A DNA stretch of 64,000 nt from Patella vulgata (taxonomy: Eukaryota > Mollusca > Gastropoda > Patellidae). Shown one piece after another: positions 10,858-21,565 of this stretch (positions are counted from its first letter, which is position 1; every line of letters starts with the position of its first letter). The notes beneath the pieces were generated by a model. The model saw only the letters and a list, made by a program, of their open reading frames with translations, did no database searches and was not told the origin of the DNA. A program made the position numbers and the translations under genes. The stretch covers positions 48,160,936 through 48,224,935 of the forward strand of contig NC_065879.2 in NCBI RefSeq assembly GCF_932274485.2, given 5' to 3'.

Positions 10858-12351
10858 TACTATTCAAAAAAAGTAGGGGATATTTGATTTTTAAGTGTTA
10901 TTAAAGTCACCTAATGAAACTGACGAAGAAACAAATGACAAAATGAAATGAAGTTCACATTCATCGATTTATTCCAAATGATCGTTAGACTAAGTAAGGC
11001 ACAGACAGACCATTATAAGGGTAAAATGATACCCGGGGTCAAACAGCAAAGTTACCACAGCATCACAACCAAGTCAGTAATGGGTAAATCCTCCTCTGTT
11101 TGCCAAACAAGCATTGATCCGACGTGGCATACTCCTAATGAGACGTCTAAGGTCATTTTGCTCCAGATTGTCCCATTCCTGTTGCAACGCAGCAGCAAGT
11201 TCTTGGACATTGGCAGGACGCTGTTGACGTTGACGTAACCTCTGTCCCAGACATGCTCGATGGGGGAGAGGTCGGGACTCAGTGCTGGCCAAGGTAATGT
11301 GGTGATGTTCTGTTGTTGGAGGTAACCTGTAACGATCCTGGCCCTGTGACATCTTGCGTTGTCATCCTGGAAGATGAAACGGCGGCCATGACGTCGTGCG
11401 AACGGCACAACATGGACTGCCAAGATGTTGTCCCGGTAGTACTGGCCTGTAACACGCCCTGCAACAACATGTAAAGCCGTTCTTCCAGCAACAGTGATGC
11501 CTCCCCACACCATAACAGAACCACCCCCAAATCGATCATGTCTGATGACGTTAACGTCTTGGAAGCGCTCGTTTCGACGACGCCACACCCTCCTACGTCT
11601 GTCCAAAAAATCAACAGTGAACCTTGACTCATCTGAAAACATCACATTGCTCCAGCGTCGATTATCCCAGTGTTGACGATCCCTACACCAACGACGTCTT
11701 GCCTGAATGTGATGATCTCTCAAACAAGGGATCACGCGAGGACGTCGGGCGCGAAGGTGACCCCTATGCAGTCGATTCCGAATCGTCTGGCCACTCACTC
11801 TCACACCAGTGTCTGTTTGAAGACGAGCGCTGATTTGATTTGCTGTGATGACACGATTTCTCAAGGCCAAGGTACGGATAAATCGATCCTGGGCTTGAGT
11901 TGTCGCCCTTGGTCGACCTGAGCGTGGTCTGTCCTGTACAGATTGTGTATCACGGTATCTGGACCATAGCCTGCTTATGACAGACTGAGAAACATTCATC
12001 GTCCGCGCCACAACCGCCTGTGTTGTGCCGATCTGTAGCATGCCAAGGGCACGTAACCTTTCATTTTGGGTAAGCCGACGCATATCAAAATTTGTTTTCT
12101 GGTCACTAAAACAATTAAACTGATGTTTCCACCCTGGAATTCAATGCCACAATGACTGTAACATTCAAAGTCAGAGTCGTGCAAATCTTGGGTTGGACCC
12201 CCATGATGATCCCAAGCATCACCTGCATTCCATGCGGTAGCTATTGGTGCGTTTGGGCGTCACATGTAACTGGAAATGTTTCTTCTGTTAGGTTCTATAG
12301 TGACTTTTTTCGTAGTCATTTGCATATTTTAGTATTTTTTTTTGAATAGTA
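10858..12351 (-). mobile_element. Tc1/mariner transposon A, near full length (1494 bp)
   Basis: The ends are inverted: tactattcaaaaaaa at the left and its complement tttttttgaatagta at the right. TA target duplications lie at 10856-10857 and 12352-12353. The insertion splits the right arm of the larger element. The matching left arm at 6981-6990 (tacataaatg) shows the uninterrupted TA target, which confirms both boundaries. It encodes one transposase on the minus strand. Being nearly full length, it is the best preserved DNA transposon in the window. Confidence 0.93.
11074..12083 (-). pseudogene. Tc1-family DD34E transposase with one frameshift
   Basis: Cut-and-paste transposase acting at the TIRs of element A. 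Residues 1-110 hold paired helix-turn-helix DNA-binding domains (RLTQNERLRALGMLQIG, VSQSVISRLWSRY, then the GRPR linker at about 56-59). The catalytic triad is visible: D151 in FSDESRF, D241 in FQDDNARCH and E276 in SPIEHVWD, giving 34 residues between the second D and E. The usual GGGSVMVWGG signature sits at 187-196. Just after HVWD (about 11240) the frame shifts by one base; the C-terminus continues in the next frame as RLRQRQQRPANVQELAAAL and ends at GGFTHY near 11074. Length across both frames is about 336 residues, normal for Tc1 transposases. It starts at the ATG of MRRLTQNER. Apart from the single shift it looks intact, implying fairly recent activity. Confidence 0.9.
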
Positions 12352-12363
12352 TATGTACTCAAC

Positions 12364-12404
12364 TCTGGCTGATGAAGGGCGGACAGTCCGAAACATGTTC
12401 CAGA
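12364..12404 (+). ncRNA. Hammerhead-ribozyme-like motif, right arm
   Basis: Same motif as at 6934-6974, on the opposite strand because the arms are inverted. CTGATGA is at 12369-12375, GAAA at 12390-12393, the GTT cleavage triplet at 12397-12399 and helix I pairs 12364-12368 with 12400-12404. Helix II differs from the left copy (gtcc instead of gcct) and pairs with one unpaired A. Conservation of the core in both arms supports a real motif. Confidence 0.5.
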
Positions 12405-12565
12405 CCTAGATTATAATTTTTTAAACCATCTACACAGTGTTGTGAAGTTTGTTGCCGGGGATCCTATATTTTTGATACTGTATTAGGGAATCTTCCGCCC
12501 TCCTTTTTATTCGAATGTGGGGGTTTTATCGTCCTTTACTTGGATTTTCTATTTGTCAACAATAT

Positions 12566-13777
12566 ACATACTACATGTAAATAGCAACTTACAAAAGAAT
12601 GGGGTTATAAAGTTGACTAGAAATATTTGAGTTATGAGTTCAATGGTATTATTTTGACAACAATAGTCATTCCTTTCAGTAAACCTGTACCTGCATTGTT
12701 GACAGACTTAATAGTAAGTTCAGGAGGACTGCACCACACATAAACAAAACAAGACAAACCAACAGACAGGACACAATATATACAAATATTTCAAACAGTA
12801 AACAAACATATATCAGATCAAATCAACTAATCAAGTGAATGGAGTCGACAGGGGCAGATTAAGGGATTGGCAAACAAAGGCGGGTTGTTTCAAAGGGCCC
12901 CAGCAAAGGAGGATTTAGGGCCGTTCTCCAGAAAATTTTGAAAATTACATTGCCGTAGATGAGATTTAAAGCACTTTCCTGTGTGTTTAGAAACAAACTG
13001 GAACTGATGATTTTGTTGTCCAAATCTGAAGATTTGGGTTTAAAGCCCTCCTTCTGCAGCAACTGGACTAATAATGACAAGCATATGACATGCTGTGTGT
13101 TATGGGGGAAAGTTTCCCCATAAAGATGGAGGGCTCTATAATAATAATAATAATAAGTAGACCAGCAAGCAGCACTGAACCGGCTTTCGGGAATCAGAGA
13201 GAAAGTGTGTCCTACAATAGCCCATTCATCGAGCTACCAAACGATGCTTTAGATGTTTTCATCCGGTCACACCCAACGGTGAAATCATGTTTTCCCAAGA
13301 GCACCTATTTTTTACTCTTTTTTTTTTTAAATATCAAATATTTTTTCGACTACTTCCGGTTTACGGATCATTGTCGGGATAGATTTAACAAGTGGTATGG
13401 GAATTTAACTTCCTGTACCAGAAGTTTCAGAAAGATCCATTGGACAGTTTTTAAAAGAAAGGAAAATTAGAAGATATTTAATGATATTTAGCAAATAATT
13501 GGTAGTCTGATGCCATTGTGTTTAGTACTAGTTACCTCCCTTATACTGTTAGAAACATCTCCAGAAATATAACCATTTTTCGACTTTTTTCAAAGATTGT
13601 GGCCCTTTTTGGATCATTTATACTATATTGAGGCTTTTAAATTTGGATTCAAACCCTAGACCACAGTAAGGACTCTTAGTAACAGAAGTTTAAGAAATGG
13701 AATAAGATTAGTTTTTGACATAAAAGCATCTGAATAGGCTCCAAAAAGGAAAATACTTGATTTTCTCTGTCCCATAA
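12566..13777. other. Satellite-like degenerate repeat tract (family E), no gene
   Basis: Carries blocks also found at 18000-18650: tacttccggtttacggatc followed by attgtcgggatag, and gaaaatactt followed by ttttc. An (ataata)n microsatellite lies at 13138-13156. The plus-strand frame at 13090-13470 crosses these repeats and is not a gene. The copies are poorly conserved, so this is an old family. Confidence 0.45.
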
Positions 13778-14084
13778 TATACTGAGCGCCATGGAAAACG
13801 CATCACTTTTTTTCCCAAATATTTTATTACAAGGTGGTTTTGTATGTATAATATTATGCAATACTATAAACCATTGTTTTACACAATGCTCCAAAACGCA
13901 AAAAATATCGGACCGTGTGCACAAAAAAAATTGCATGAGATGCACATGAAAAACCCAATATTCACGCGCAGCATTGTGTGTGAGCCCTTTAAAAGCATGT
14001 TTTCAACTTAATGTGCAGTACATGAACTGTGAAACGTCAATCTGTCGTAATTTGTTGTTGGACGTGTGAAGGAATCGACTAGAG

Positions 14085-15645
14085 ATGCCGAGACTTACTG
14101 AAAATCAACGGAATGAAGCCATGGGCAGAGGTCGCAGTGGATCAATTTCGAGTTGCGTAAAAATACACAGACATTCCAAAATTTTGCGTTCCCTCTACAT
14201 CTGCGTGACTTAGAGCCTCTCAAAATACTGAATATAGAAGCATGTAAAGTCGTTTTGTGAACAACCCTATTTCAAGCGTCCTTATTTCATTGATATGCCT
14301 ACTGTATTTAGTCTAATGACGACTGGAGGTTAACGGCATGTCTATGGTTGACGGCACAGTCATTTCAATCTTTCACTTCGACAGGAAGTACAGAGAAAAC
14401 TATTGCTATGAAAGCCAACATTTGATTGGCTGAATGTAAACAGTATATCGTATTCTAGCCAATCCCAAGTCTTGTATGAAATGCGCTTTACTGCATCCAA
14501 TAGGATAGCTACGTAGGCTTACTGCAATGAACTAATGAATAAAATAAGAGGATATATAAAAAAAACTACGGAGACTACGTGCAGTAGAGGTGTGTAAATG
14601 CCGGGTGAAGCACATAAATTGTACAAACTACGACATAGAATAATCTAATTATTCTCACGTCGGGGCAATTTTCTGCGTGTAAATTACGCAGCGTCCGTCA
14701 ATATTTGCGTTTATTTTGAAAAAAATGCGTGAAATACGCGGATTTCTGTGTAACTGCGACCTCTGGCCATGGGAATGTCCAGGGCTGGCATGTCTACACG
14801 TGCTATTGCCAGACACTTCAATTGTCATCAGTCCACTATTGTAAGGTTGGTGGAACGTGTTTGAGTTACTGGATCAACACGTGACATTCAACGTCCTGGT
14901 CCACAACGCGTTACAACCCAGGCTCAAGACCGCTACATCCGGGTCACTCATCTGCGTGACAGATTAAGCCCAGCGACTCGAACAGGTGCAGTAGTCGTCG
15001 TAAGACAAGGACCAGTAAGTGTCAACACCGTAAGACGTCGTCTAAGAGAAGTAGGACTCCTTGCACGACGACCTTATGTTGGAGCTATCCTCAGGGATCA
15101 TCACCGTCAGCGGCGTTTGATATGGGCTCAAGGACACCAGACATGGAGAAGAGTAGACTGGCAAAGTGTGCTCTTCAGTGATGAGAGTCGCTTTCATCTT
15201 TATCACGCTGATGGCCGTCAAAGTGTGTGGAGACGTCTTGGGGAACGTCTTGCAGACTGCTGCGTCTTCGAAACGAATCGATCGGGTGGGGGAAGTGTAA
15301 TGGTGTGGGGAGGCTTCACATTTCATCACCGGACCGCCCTACACATTTGCAGGGGTCGTGTTAATGCTGTAGCCCACCGTGATGATGTCTTGCAACCAAT
15401 TGTTCTTCCGATGTTTCGAGCGCACCCACAACTTCAGCACTTCCAACAGGATAATGCACGTCCGCATACCGCCCGTTTTAGTATGGACTTCCTGGCTGCT
15501 AACAACATCAATGTCTCCGGACATGGCACTGACAGAACATGTCTGGGATGAGATTGGACGCCGTCTGTATCGGAGACCACAGATGCACACCATTGCTGCT
15601 TTAGAAGCTGCTCTTGTCCCAGGCCTTCTTTCAAACATTGGTTAA
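14085..15645 (+). pseudogene. Tc1-family transposase B, copy 1, interrupted and decayed
   Basis: The ATG at 14085 begins MPRLTENQRNEAMG, the same start as copy 2 at 41115. The frame is broken there by a hAT MITE (14126-14765) and resumes as MSRAGMSTRAIARHF, a helix-turn-helix. An in-frame stop follows LVERV. The catalytic part, best seen at 15117-15551, keeps FSDESRF, GGGSVMVWGG and FQQDNARPHTAR. The segment that normally holds SPDLxPI before the glutamate is deleted, and HVWDEIGRRL continues in another frame near 15530-15645. Cut-and-paste transposase for the B family; this copy cannot be functional. Confidence 0.88.
14126..14765. mobile_element. hAT MITE nested in Tc1 element B (640 bp)
   Basis: 13-bp perfect inverted ends, cagaggtcgcagt. 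The 8-bp duplications gccatggg lie at 14118-14125 and 14766-14773. The other B copy (41140-41155, gaatgaagccatgggaatg) is the undisrupted site, which proves the boundaries. Internal sequence is AT-rich with repeated gcgtgaaatacgc-like subterminal motifs and no transposase. Confidence 0.95.
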
Positions 15646-15914
15646 TTCCATGCGACGTTGCTGCACAGCGTGCGTAAGAGCCCCTGGATGACACACGCGA
15701 TACTGACATCTGTGTCATACTTTTGGTTTTGACCCCTCTGACTTTGTACCGTTGATTACAGATTAAGCATCCATAAGTGTACAAATGTGTTGTTATTGAT
15801 GTGTTCCCATTTGAATATTGTTCACAATAAGAAGCAAAATAAATAAGATATGTTTACAGGATCATTTTGTTATACGAAAAAATAAGTGATGCATTTTCCA
15901 TGGCGCTCAGTATA

Positions 15915-17040
15915 TATTGCTTAACCAGAAAATTTGGATGTTATAAGCTCGTCCATTGTTTGGGCTATCCAATGAAACTTTAGTTGTTTTGATTCGGTGA
16001 AATCTGGTGTAGTAATCATTTTTTTCGGAAGATCACCATTTTTTTTAAGAGTGTATCCGCGAGAAGACCATGCAAAAATTGCAAAAAGTGCTAAGATGGG
16101 GGGTCGGAAGTTTTTGATCAAACTTATGGTATGACACCCCCTAGGGGCAAGAGGTAACATGCTGAAGTGGTTACAGTCTGATGTCGCTCTAAAGGACTGT
16201 ACAGGAATTATTCATTTTATGGGTAAAATTGCGGTTTTCACATGTGTATTTATCACCTTTTTTAAGCACAGACTGCATTCTATGGTGGAATAGCAACCTT
16301 CTAATTTTGACCCTGTCTGATAAAGCGGGTGGTCAACTTCTATCCCAGCACTTATTTGAAAAAAAAAAATCAGTACATACTAATTTTGTGTGGACTTGTT
16401 TTAGGGTACCATATTCACATTGTCCTTATAGTGCAGAAAAAGATACACTGTAACTTTTTCTTTCATGGTCGCAAGTAGAATTTCTTTGGATGGTTTTGAA
16501 GTGCTAAGCACATAGTATCCATAGGTGTAGAAAAAATGACCGGAATGCAACATACTTAAAATATACAGCTTATTGAAAAGTGCTAAAAAAAAAAGCTTTT
16601 GTGATACATTTTTTTGCGAATTTAATTAGAGAAATAAAATTTTTGACTTTTATACCTTTTCATCATATCCATAGCCATTATTTGTACCATGTTGTACGTT
16701 TTCATCATATCCATAGCCATTATTTGTACCATGTTGTACTTTATATAAGTGTGTATTTGTATTTATTGTATATTTGGTATTGTCGTATTGTCCCTTTAAC
16801 ATATTTGTTGTATTGTCTCTTTAAGATTTCATTTTCAAAAACAAGTTACCGAAAATGGCTACAAAATGTTTAATTTCAGAGCATGTTTCCACTATTCAAT
16901 TTGGGACACATCCACTAATTTCTACAATACAGAAATGTGGAAGCTTAAATATTAACGGCAACGAAGCCTAATTGCGTCGAAGTGGGTGACATTGAACAGT
17001 GTAGTATGGTAGCTACAGCTCTTGGGCACCGTCAGCTGCA
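15915..17040. other. Family E degenerate repeats and AT-rich DNA, no gene
   Basis: Contains the inverse form of the family E end (gcgagaagaccatgcaaa at 16060-16077; compare 18020-18050 and 36508-36535). Frames here are short and low-complexity. Confidence 0.4.
16657..16740 (+). repeat. Two-copy 42-bp tandem duplication
   Basis: The unit ttttcatcatatccatagcc plus attatttgtaccatgttgtac occurs twice in direct succession, almost without change. Its identity suggests a recent duplication. The period of 42 keeps frame, but the encoded His/Tyr-rich peptide has no sign of being a real protein. Confidence 0.85.
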
Positions 17041-17044
17041 CCTT

Positions 17045-17235
17045 CAGGGCCGGATTTAGAATAAGAGAGGCCCTAGGCAAACCCCCTGAACAGGGCCCAC
17101 GACATGGACCTTGGGGCCCTGAGACAAGCAACTCGGTGAGAGGGTGGGTCGGGGGAAGTCATGCGGTTGGTGGTTCGAATCTCACTTTTAGGTGAATTTT
17201 TCATTTTCGTTGGATTATTTTATTTAAAATAATGT
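17045..17235 (+). repeat. hAT-like end followed by a tRNA-derived SINE head
   Basis: It starts cagggccggattt, the same terminal motif as the hAT element at 60235-60648. From about 17125 it reads like a tRNA-derived SINE: aactcggtgagaggg in the box A position and ggttggtggttcgaatctca matching box B (ggttcgaatc). The two parts may be separate insertions. No target duplication was found. Confidence 0.45.
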
Positions 17236-17239
17236 CTAT

Positions 17240-18420
17240 TTGAGAGTAATAGATATGTTTGTTAAGATTGAGCACGTCGAAACTCCAATGGAAGGTCGTG
17301 GACAACTGCAGAAGTCAATTCCCGTTGACGCCAGATGAGCCATGAACGATTACAGGCCTTTGAAAGTATTTTTTTCAAGATATTTTTATAAAACAGATAC
17401 TAATGTATTTTTGGGCTGGTAGTAAGCACCATATGAATGAAAAAGAAAATAAATTGTTAGTTTTTTTTATCTACTACGGTTAATTATCTCCAAAATAGGG
17501 AAATTACAGGTTAATTTCATGGGTTATTGTTTCCTTTACCTAGTTTTTGTCAAGTCGATTCCGGTCATTTTTATTTTTTGTATCAAATGTTGGGAGGTTG
17601 CTTGTTCACGTGAGCATAAATTTGTTAAACCCACCCCATGAAAGAAGTAGCTATAGGGCGTCAAACTTTGGGTGACGAAAAATGGGGAATTTAGACAGGC
17701 TTTGATATCCAGTCCGTATACAGATCTCGTTCGCAAGAATCGTCTGAAGTTAATATTGTGGTTACAGCACTGAGTCATCGATAAACTGTGTGAGTTTGGT
17801 CTTTCTGCTACGTATAGTAAAGGTGTAAGGACTTGCCAAAGTTGGTATTTGAGAAAAGACAGATTTTGGTAATTTCACCATATGAAAAATGTTTTTTCAA
17901 TTTTCTCATACAGGAATTGAAAGATTTATCTAATATTGCACATTTATGTGTTTTGGGACTATCCCAACTTATAAACCAAATTTGGTCAAAATCTGTGATT
18001 GAAGCCTTAGCACCTTCTGCATGGTTTTCTCGCGGACACGCTCTTAATCTCTACGGTTTTTTTCAAAATATCAGATATTTTTTTGACTACTTCCGGTTTT
18101 TGGATCATTGTCGGGATAGTTTTAACAAGTTGTGTAGATACTTAACTTTCAGAAACATCCATTGAGCTGTTTTCAAAACAAAGAAAAATAGAAGAGCATT
18201 TCCAGTTATTTAAGGATTTTTCTACTTTTTTCAAAGATTGAGGCTCTTTTTTGACTACTTGTCTTATTTCAATGCCTTTATTTTGTGATTCACGCCAGAG
18301 ATCACCGATAGGACTCTTGAGTAAACAAAAATAAGACAAATCGTAGGTGTCGTTTTCGAGAAAAGGGCGTCTCAAAATGCTCCAAAATGGAAAATACTAG
18401 ATTTTCGGCGTACCATAATT
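17240..18420. other. Family E repeats, no gene
   Basis: Includes an almost complete E-type unit at 17990-18420 with gcatggttttctcgcggac and the tacttccggtttttggatc block also seen at 13350. No coding or RNA gene was supported. Confidence 0.4.
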
Positions 18421-19729
18421 TATTCCCTAACCATCGAAATCGTATCATTCAGATGTCATATGATAGCCCAGTAACGGGGCTATCCAACGACACATTAGTT
18501 CTTTTGTTCGGCTGCTATTGGATGGAGAAATAAGGTTTTTCGCAAGAACGACAATTTTTTAACCTTTTTTTTTTTCATTTTTTGGATACTTCCGGTATGG
18601 AGATCATCGTCGTAATAGTTTTAATAACCAGTTTAAGGAATTAAATAATCACAGGGCTCTATAATGATATATTACATTATCTGATCAGATGAAATCAACA
18701 TCAGAAATCTCATGTTCAAATGTGCCATAAATGCGAAAAAGTCAAAATATCAAAAATGAAATTTCAATAACTCAATACATATTATACATCGTTAGAATCG
18801 AAATTAGGTCAGCTATCTGAATGTATAACATTTTTTTTGAAAATCGATTGAAATAAAAAAATAATAAGAGCATTTTCCAAAATTTCATGATTTTTCTACT
18901 TTTTTTCGATTATTCGATGGCTTCATGCACAAGACCTCCGATGGAACTCTTGATAGTGGAAGTGTAAAAAAAATCGTTTGGAGTAGTTTTTGAGATAAAG
19001 GCGTCCAAAAAGGCTCCAAATAAAAAAATACTTGATTTTTGACGTGCCCGGTTTACAGATCGTTGTTGAAATTGCTTTATGCAACGTTTTGACCATATGG
19101 CTTAATGATCCACGAGTTTTAAAAACATTGATCGAGGCTTTCCCAAAAATATAATGGTTATAAAATGGGCAGAAAATTTTTAAAAAATTGAAAAATAAAG
19201 GGCGATAACTCTGAATGAAACTTATATCCAAAAATGTAGGTCAAATTTGAAAATTTTGCAGAATAACAAAATTGTCTCATAAACAACGCATTTTCAAATT
19301 TCCAACGACAAAAGCCATAGATGAATGTTCGAAATTGAAAAATTGAAAAGATAGCCATTGTCTCGGAAAAGATTCAGGGTTTCCAAAAATGTCATTTGTT
19401 TGAAAATAGGTAAAAAATTGACTAAACCACAGCTGACTTTTTATTTTATTTTTAATGGGAAATTTTTGACAAGGGAAGATGCTAGAAATAATTTTGGGAC
19501 ATCTATATGATCGTATTGATCCAATCTATATGTCCATTGGAATCAAATATCATAATGTTAAACGAATGATAAATATAACTCACTTCAAAACAATTTGAAG
19601 GCTAATAATACAGTTTTTGCCAAAATTACATTACTTTCGGTGATAATAAAATTTTTACATTAATTATATGAAAATATAAATGGCACAAGGCCTCACATGG
19701 TGGCAATTTTATGATAATCGAATAATAAT
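18420..19729 (+). repeat. Degenerate long-unit repeat tract (family D), left part
   Basis: Units carry catcacatggtg, aatcgaataataattgacac and acttccggtg-like words that recur at 21566-23560 and 25955-26775. It is heavily diverged. The tract provides the target sequence for the palindromic complex at 19744-21551. Confidence 0.5.
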
Positions 19730-19743
19730 TGACACTTTTATAG

Positions 19744-21551
19744 TTATAAGAGATAAGGTGGCTATGAAGACCTGGTTATCCCGAATGTCAGTGACTAGTT
19801 TCGTTCGTATTGAACTCTCCAGACTGATTGGACTCACGTATTGGGCGTTTTTATTTATACTATTCCGAAAACCGGGGTTTCTATGGTTACTAATTGGCGG
19901 GGTTACCGGGGTTGACCCCTTGGCGGGGTTTGCGAATGTGTTACTGGGGTCGGTAGCTCGCTTACCGGGGTTGTACAGAGGTTTGACAAATTGGCGGGGT
20001 GCCGAATTTGTTACCGGGGTTGCTAACTCGCTTACCGGGGTCGCTAACTCGCTTACCGGGGTTGTACTAATCGTTTAGATTGAAGTGCTAGTGTCCATAA
20101 TTTTGCTAACTATTTTGACGGAAGATATTCTCTCGGCTAAAAAATCTTTTTTTTCTCTCAGCTACGAGAGATACGTAGAATCAAACCGGTCCAGAGCCGA
20201 TCGTGTTGATAAGAATCTGCTTATTTGACATTGACATATAACCGAAGGTGAATAGGCCTACTCGTCCAGTTAACACAACGGACAATCTCACATCGGTCCA
20301 CATAAGAGAGACACATATCAGTCGCCTCCAACTTCCGATTTCCAAGGCATTATAGTCTAAACCTTGACTCTCATACCAATAAACCATTTGGTACTATTTC
20401 GTACCTATTTTATATTAAACCCCTTGGGCGCCATGTTGAATCACACAGTATTTAACGTTCTTAAACCTAACCACTTCATGGAATCAACGACAAATCTAAA
20501 CTTGGGCACTCCAACCATTTTTATTTTTGTATCACAATGCTCTACCCCTGAGTGTTCCAACTATGGATTTATATTTAGCCTTATACCCCTCTCACGGGTG
20601 TTACATCAACACCCTTGTCTATATACTATCCCTTCATTGTTATGACAAGTAACAATGTTACAAACCAACCCAAGGCACCCTAGTTAGCAAAATTATGGAC
20701 ACTAGCACTTCAATCTAAACGATTAGTACAACCCCGGTAAGCGAGCCAGCGACCCCGGTAACAAATTCGACACCCCGCCAATTTGTCAAACCTCTGTACA
20801 ACCCGGTAAGCGAGCTACCGACCCCGGTAACACATTCGCAAACCGAACCAAGGGGTCAACCCCGGTAACCCCGCCAATTAGTAACCATAGAAACCCCACC
20901 GGGGTTTCGGAATAGTATAAATAAAAACGCCCAATACGTGAGTCCAATCTGTCTGAAGAGTTCAATACGAACGAAACTAGACACTGACATTCGGGATAAC
21001 CAGGTCTTCATAGCCACCTTATCTCTTATAATTATCTCACTCTCTGCTTACGATCTCGTTATGGCAAATTTTGTTGATCAAATCGGTCAGTCGTGATTCC
21101 TTCTCTTGCCTCGGAATCAACCACCATTTTGACGGAAGATATTCTCTCGGCTAAAAAATCTTCTTTTTCTCTCAGCTACGAGAGATACGTAGAATCAAAC
21201 CGGTCCAGAGCCGATCGTGTTGATAAGAATCTGCTTATTTAACATTGACATATAACCGAAGGTGAATAGGCCTACTCGTCCAGTTAACACAACGGACAAT
21301 CTCACATCGGTCCACATAAGAGAGACACATATCAGTCGCCTCCAACTTCCGATTTCCAAGGCATTATAGTCTAAACCTTGACTCTCATACCAATAAACCA
21401 TTTGGTACCATTTCGTACCTATTTTATATTAAACCCCTTGGGCGCCATGTTGAATCACACAGTATTTAACGTTCTAAAACCTAACCACTTCATGGAATCA
21501 ACGACAAATCTAAACTTGGGCACTCCAACCATTTTTATTTTTGTATCACAA
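19744..21551 (-). mobile_element. 1.8 kb palindromic complex with direct and inverted repeats
   Basis: A perfect 14-bp duplication, tgacacttttatag, flanks it at 19730-19743 and 21552-21565. The unoccupied form of the target is seen in sister repeats near 22573-22605 and 26030-26055. Inside are a pair of inverted arms (about 19754-20110 and 20684-21034) and a pair of direct repeats of about 430 bp (about 20113-20543 and 21124-21552). The arms contain clustered accggggt motifs. The direct repeats have tg...ca-like ends on the minus strand, so an LTR-derived relic is possible. A 14-bp duplication is too long for an integrase and fits target-primed insertion better. No coding sequence; family unresolved. 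Confidence 0.5.
20010..20068 (+). repeat. Short accggggt/gctaactcgct tandem repeats
   Basis: Three consecutive copies of a roughly 20-bp unit (ttaccggggttgctaactcg) in the left arm. The inverted right arm has fewer copies, so copy number changed after the arms formed. Confidence 0.8.
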
Positions 21552-21565
21552 TGACACTTTTATAG

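Larger units (their letters stand above)
6864..12550 (-). mobile_element. 5.7 kb retroelement-like insertion with long inverted arms
   Basis: A 15-bp perfect direct repeat, atttgtcaacaatat, flanks the element at 6849-6863 and 12551-12565. Inside are inverted arms: 6861-7063 pairs closely with 12477-12354 plus 10853-10794, interrupted by a Tc1-like transposon. Weaker inverted similarity continues inward to about 7440 and 10262 (shared words include gttgcaac, atgtgccag and gccaat). A long, variable-length target duplication suggests target-primed reverse transcription. Terminal repeats in inverted orientation carrying a hammerhead-like motif recall Penelope-like elements, so that is my leading guess. 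No reverse transcriptase domain survives in the 3.7 kb interior, and a captured host segment is an alternative. Confidence 0.5.
13780..15912 (+). mobile_element. Tc1/mariner transposon B, copy 1, with nested hAT MITE (2133 bp)
   Basis: Inverted ends read tactgagcgccatggaaaac at the left and gttttccatggcgctcagta-like sequence at the right, with TA duplications at 13778-13779 and 15913-15914. The same family recurs at 40811-41984. About 640 bases of its length are a hAT MITE inserted in the N-terminal part of the transposase gene. The remaining 1.49 kb is the expected size of a Tc1 element. Confidence 0.92.

Noticed and set aside
19744-21551. A simple LTR retrotransposon relic with 430-bp LTRs
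   Set aside because: The tg...ca-like ends are suggestive, but the flanking duplication is 14 bp and lies outside extra inverted sequence. No coding remains were seen, so I left the class open.
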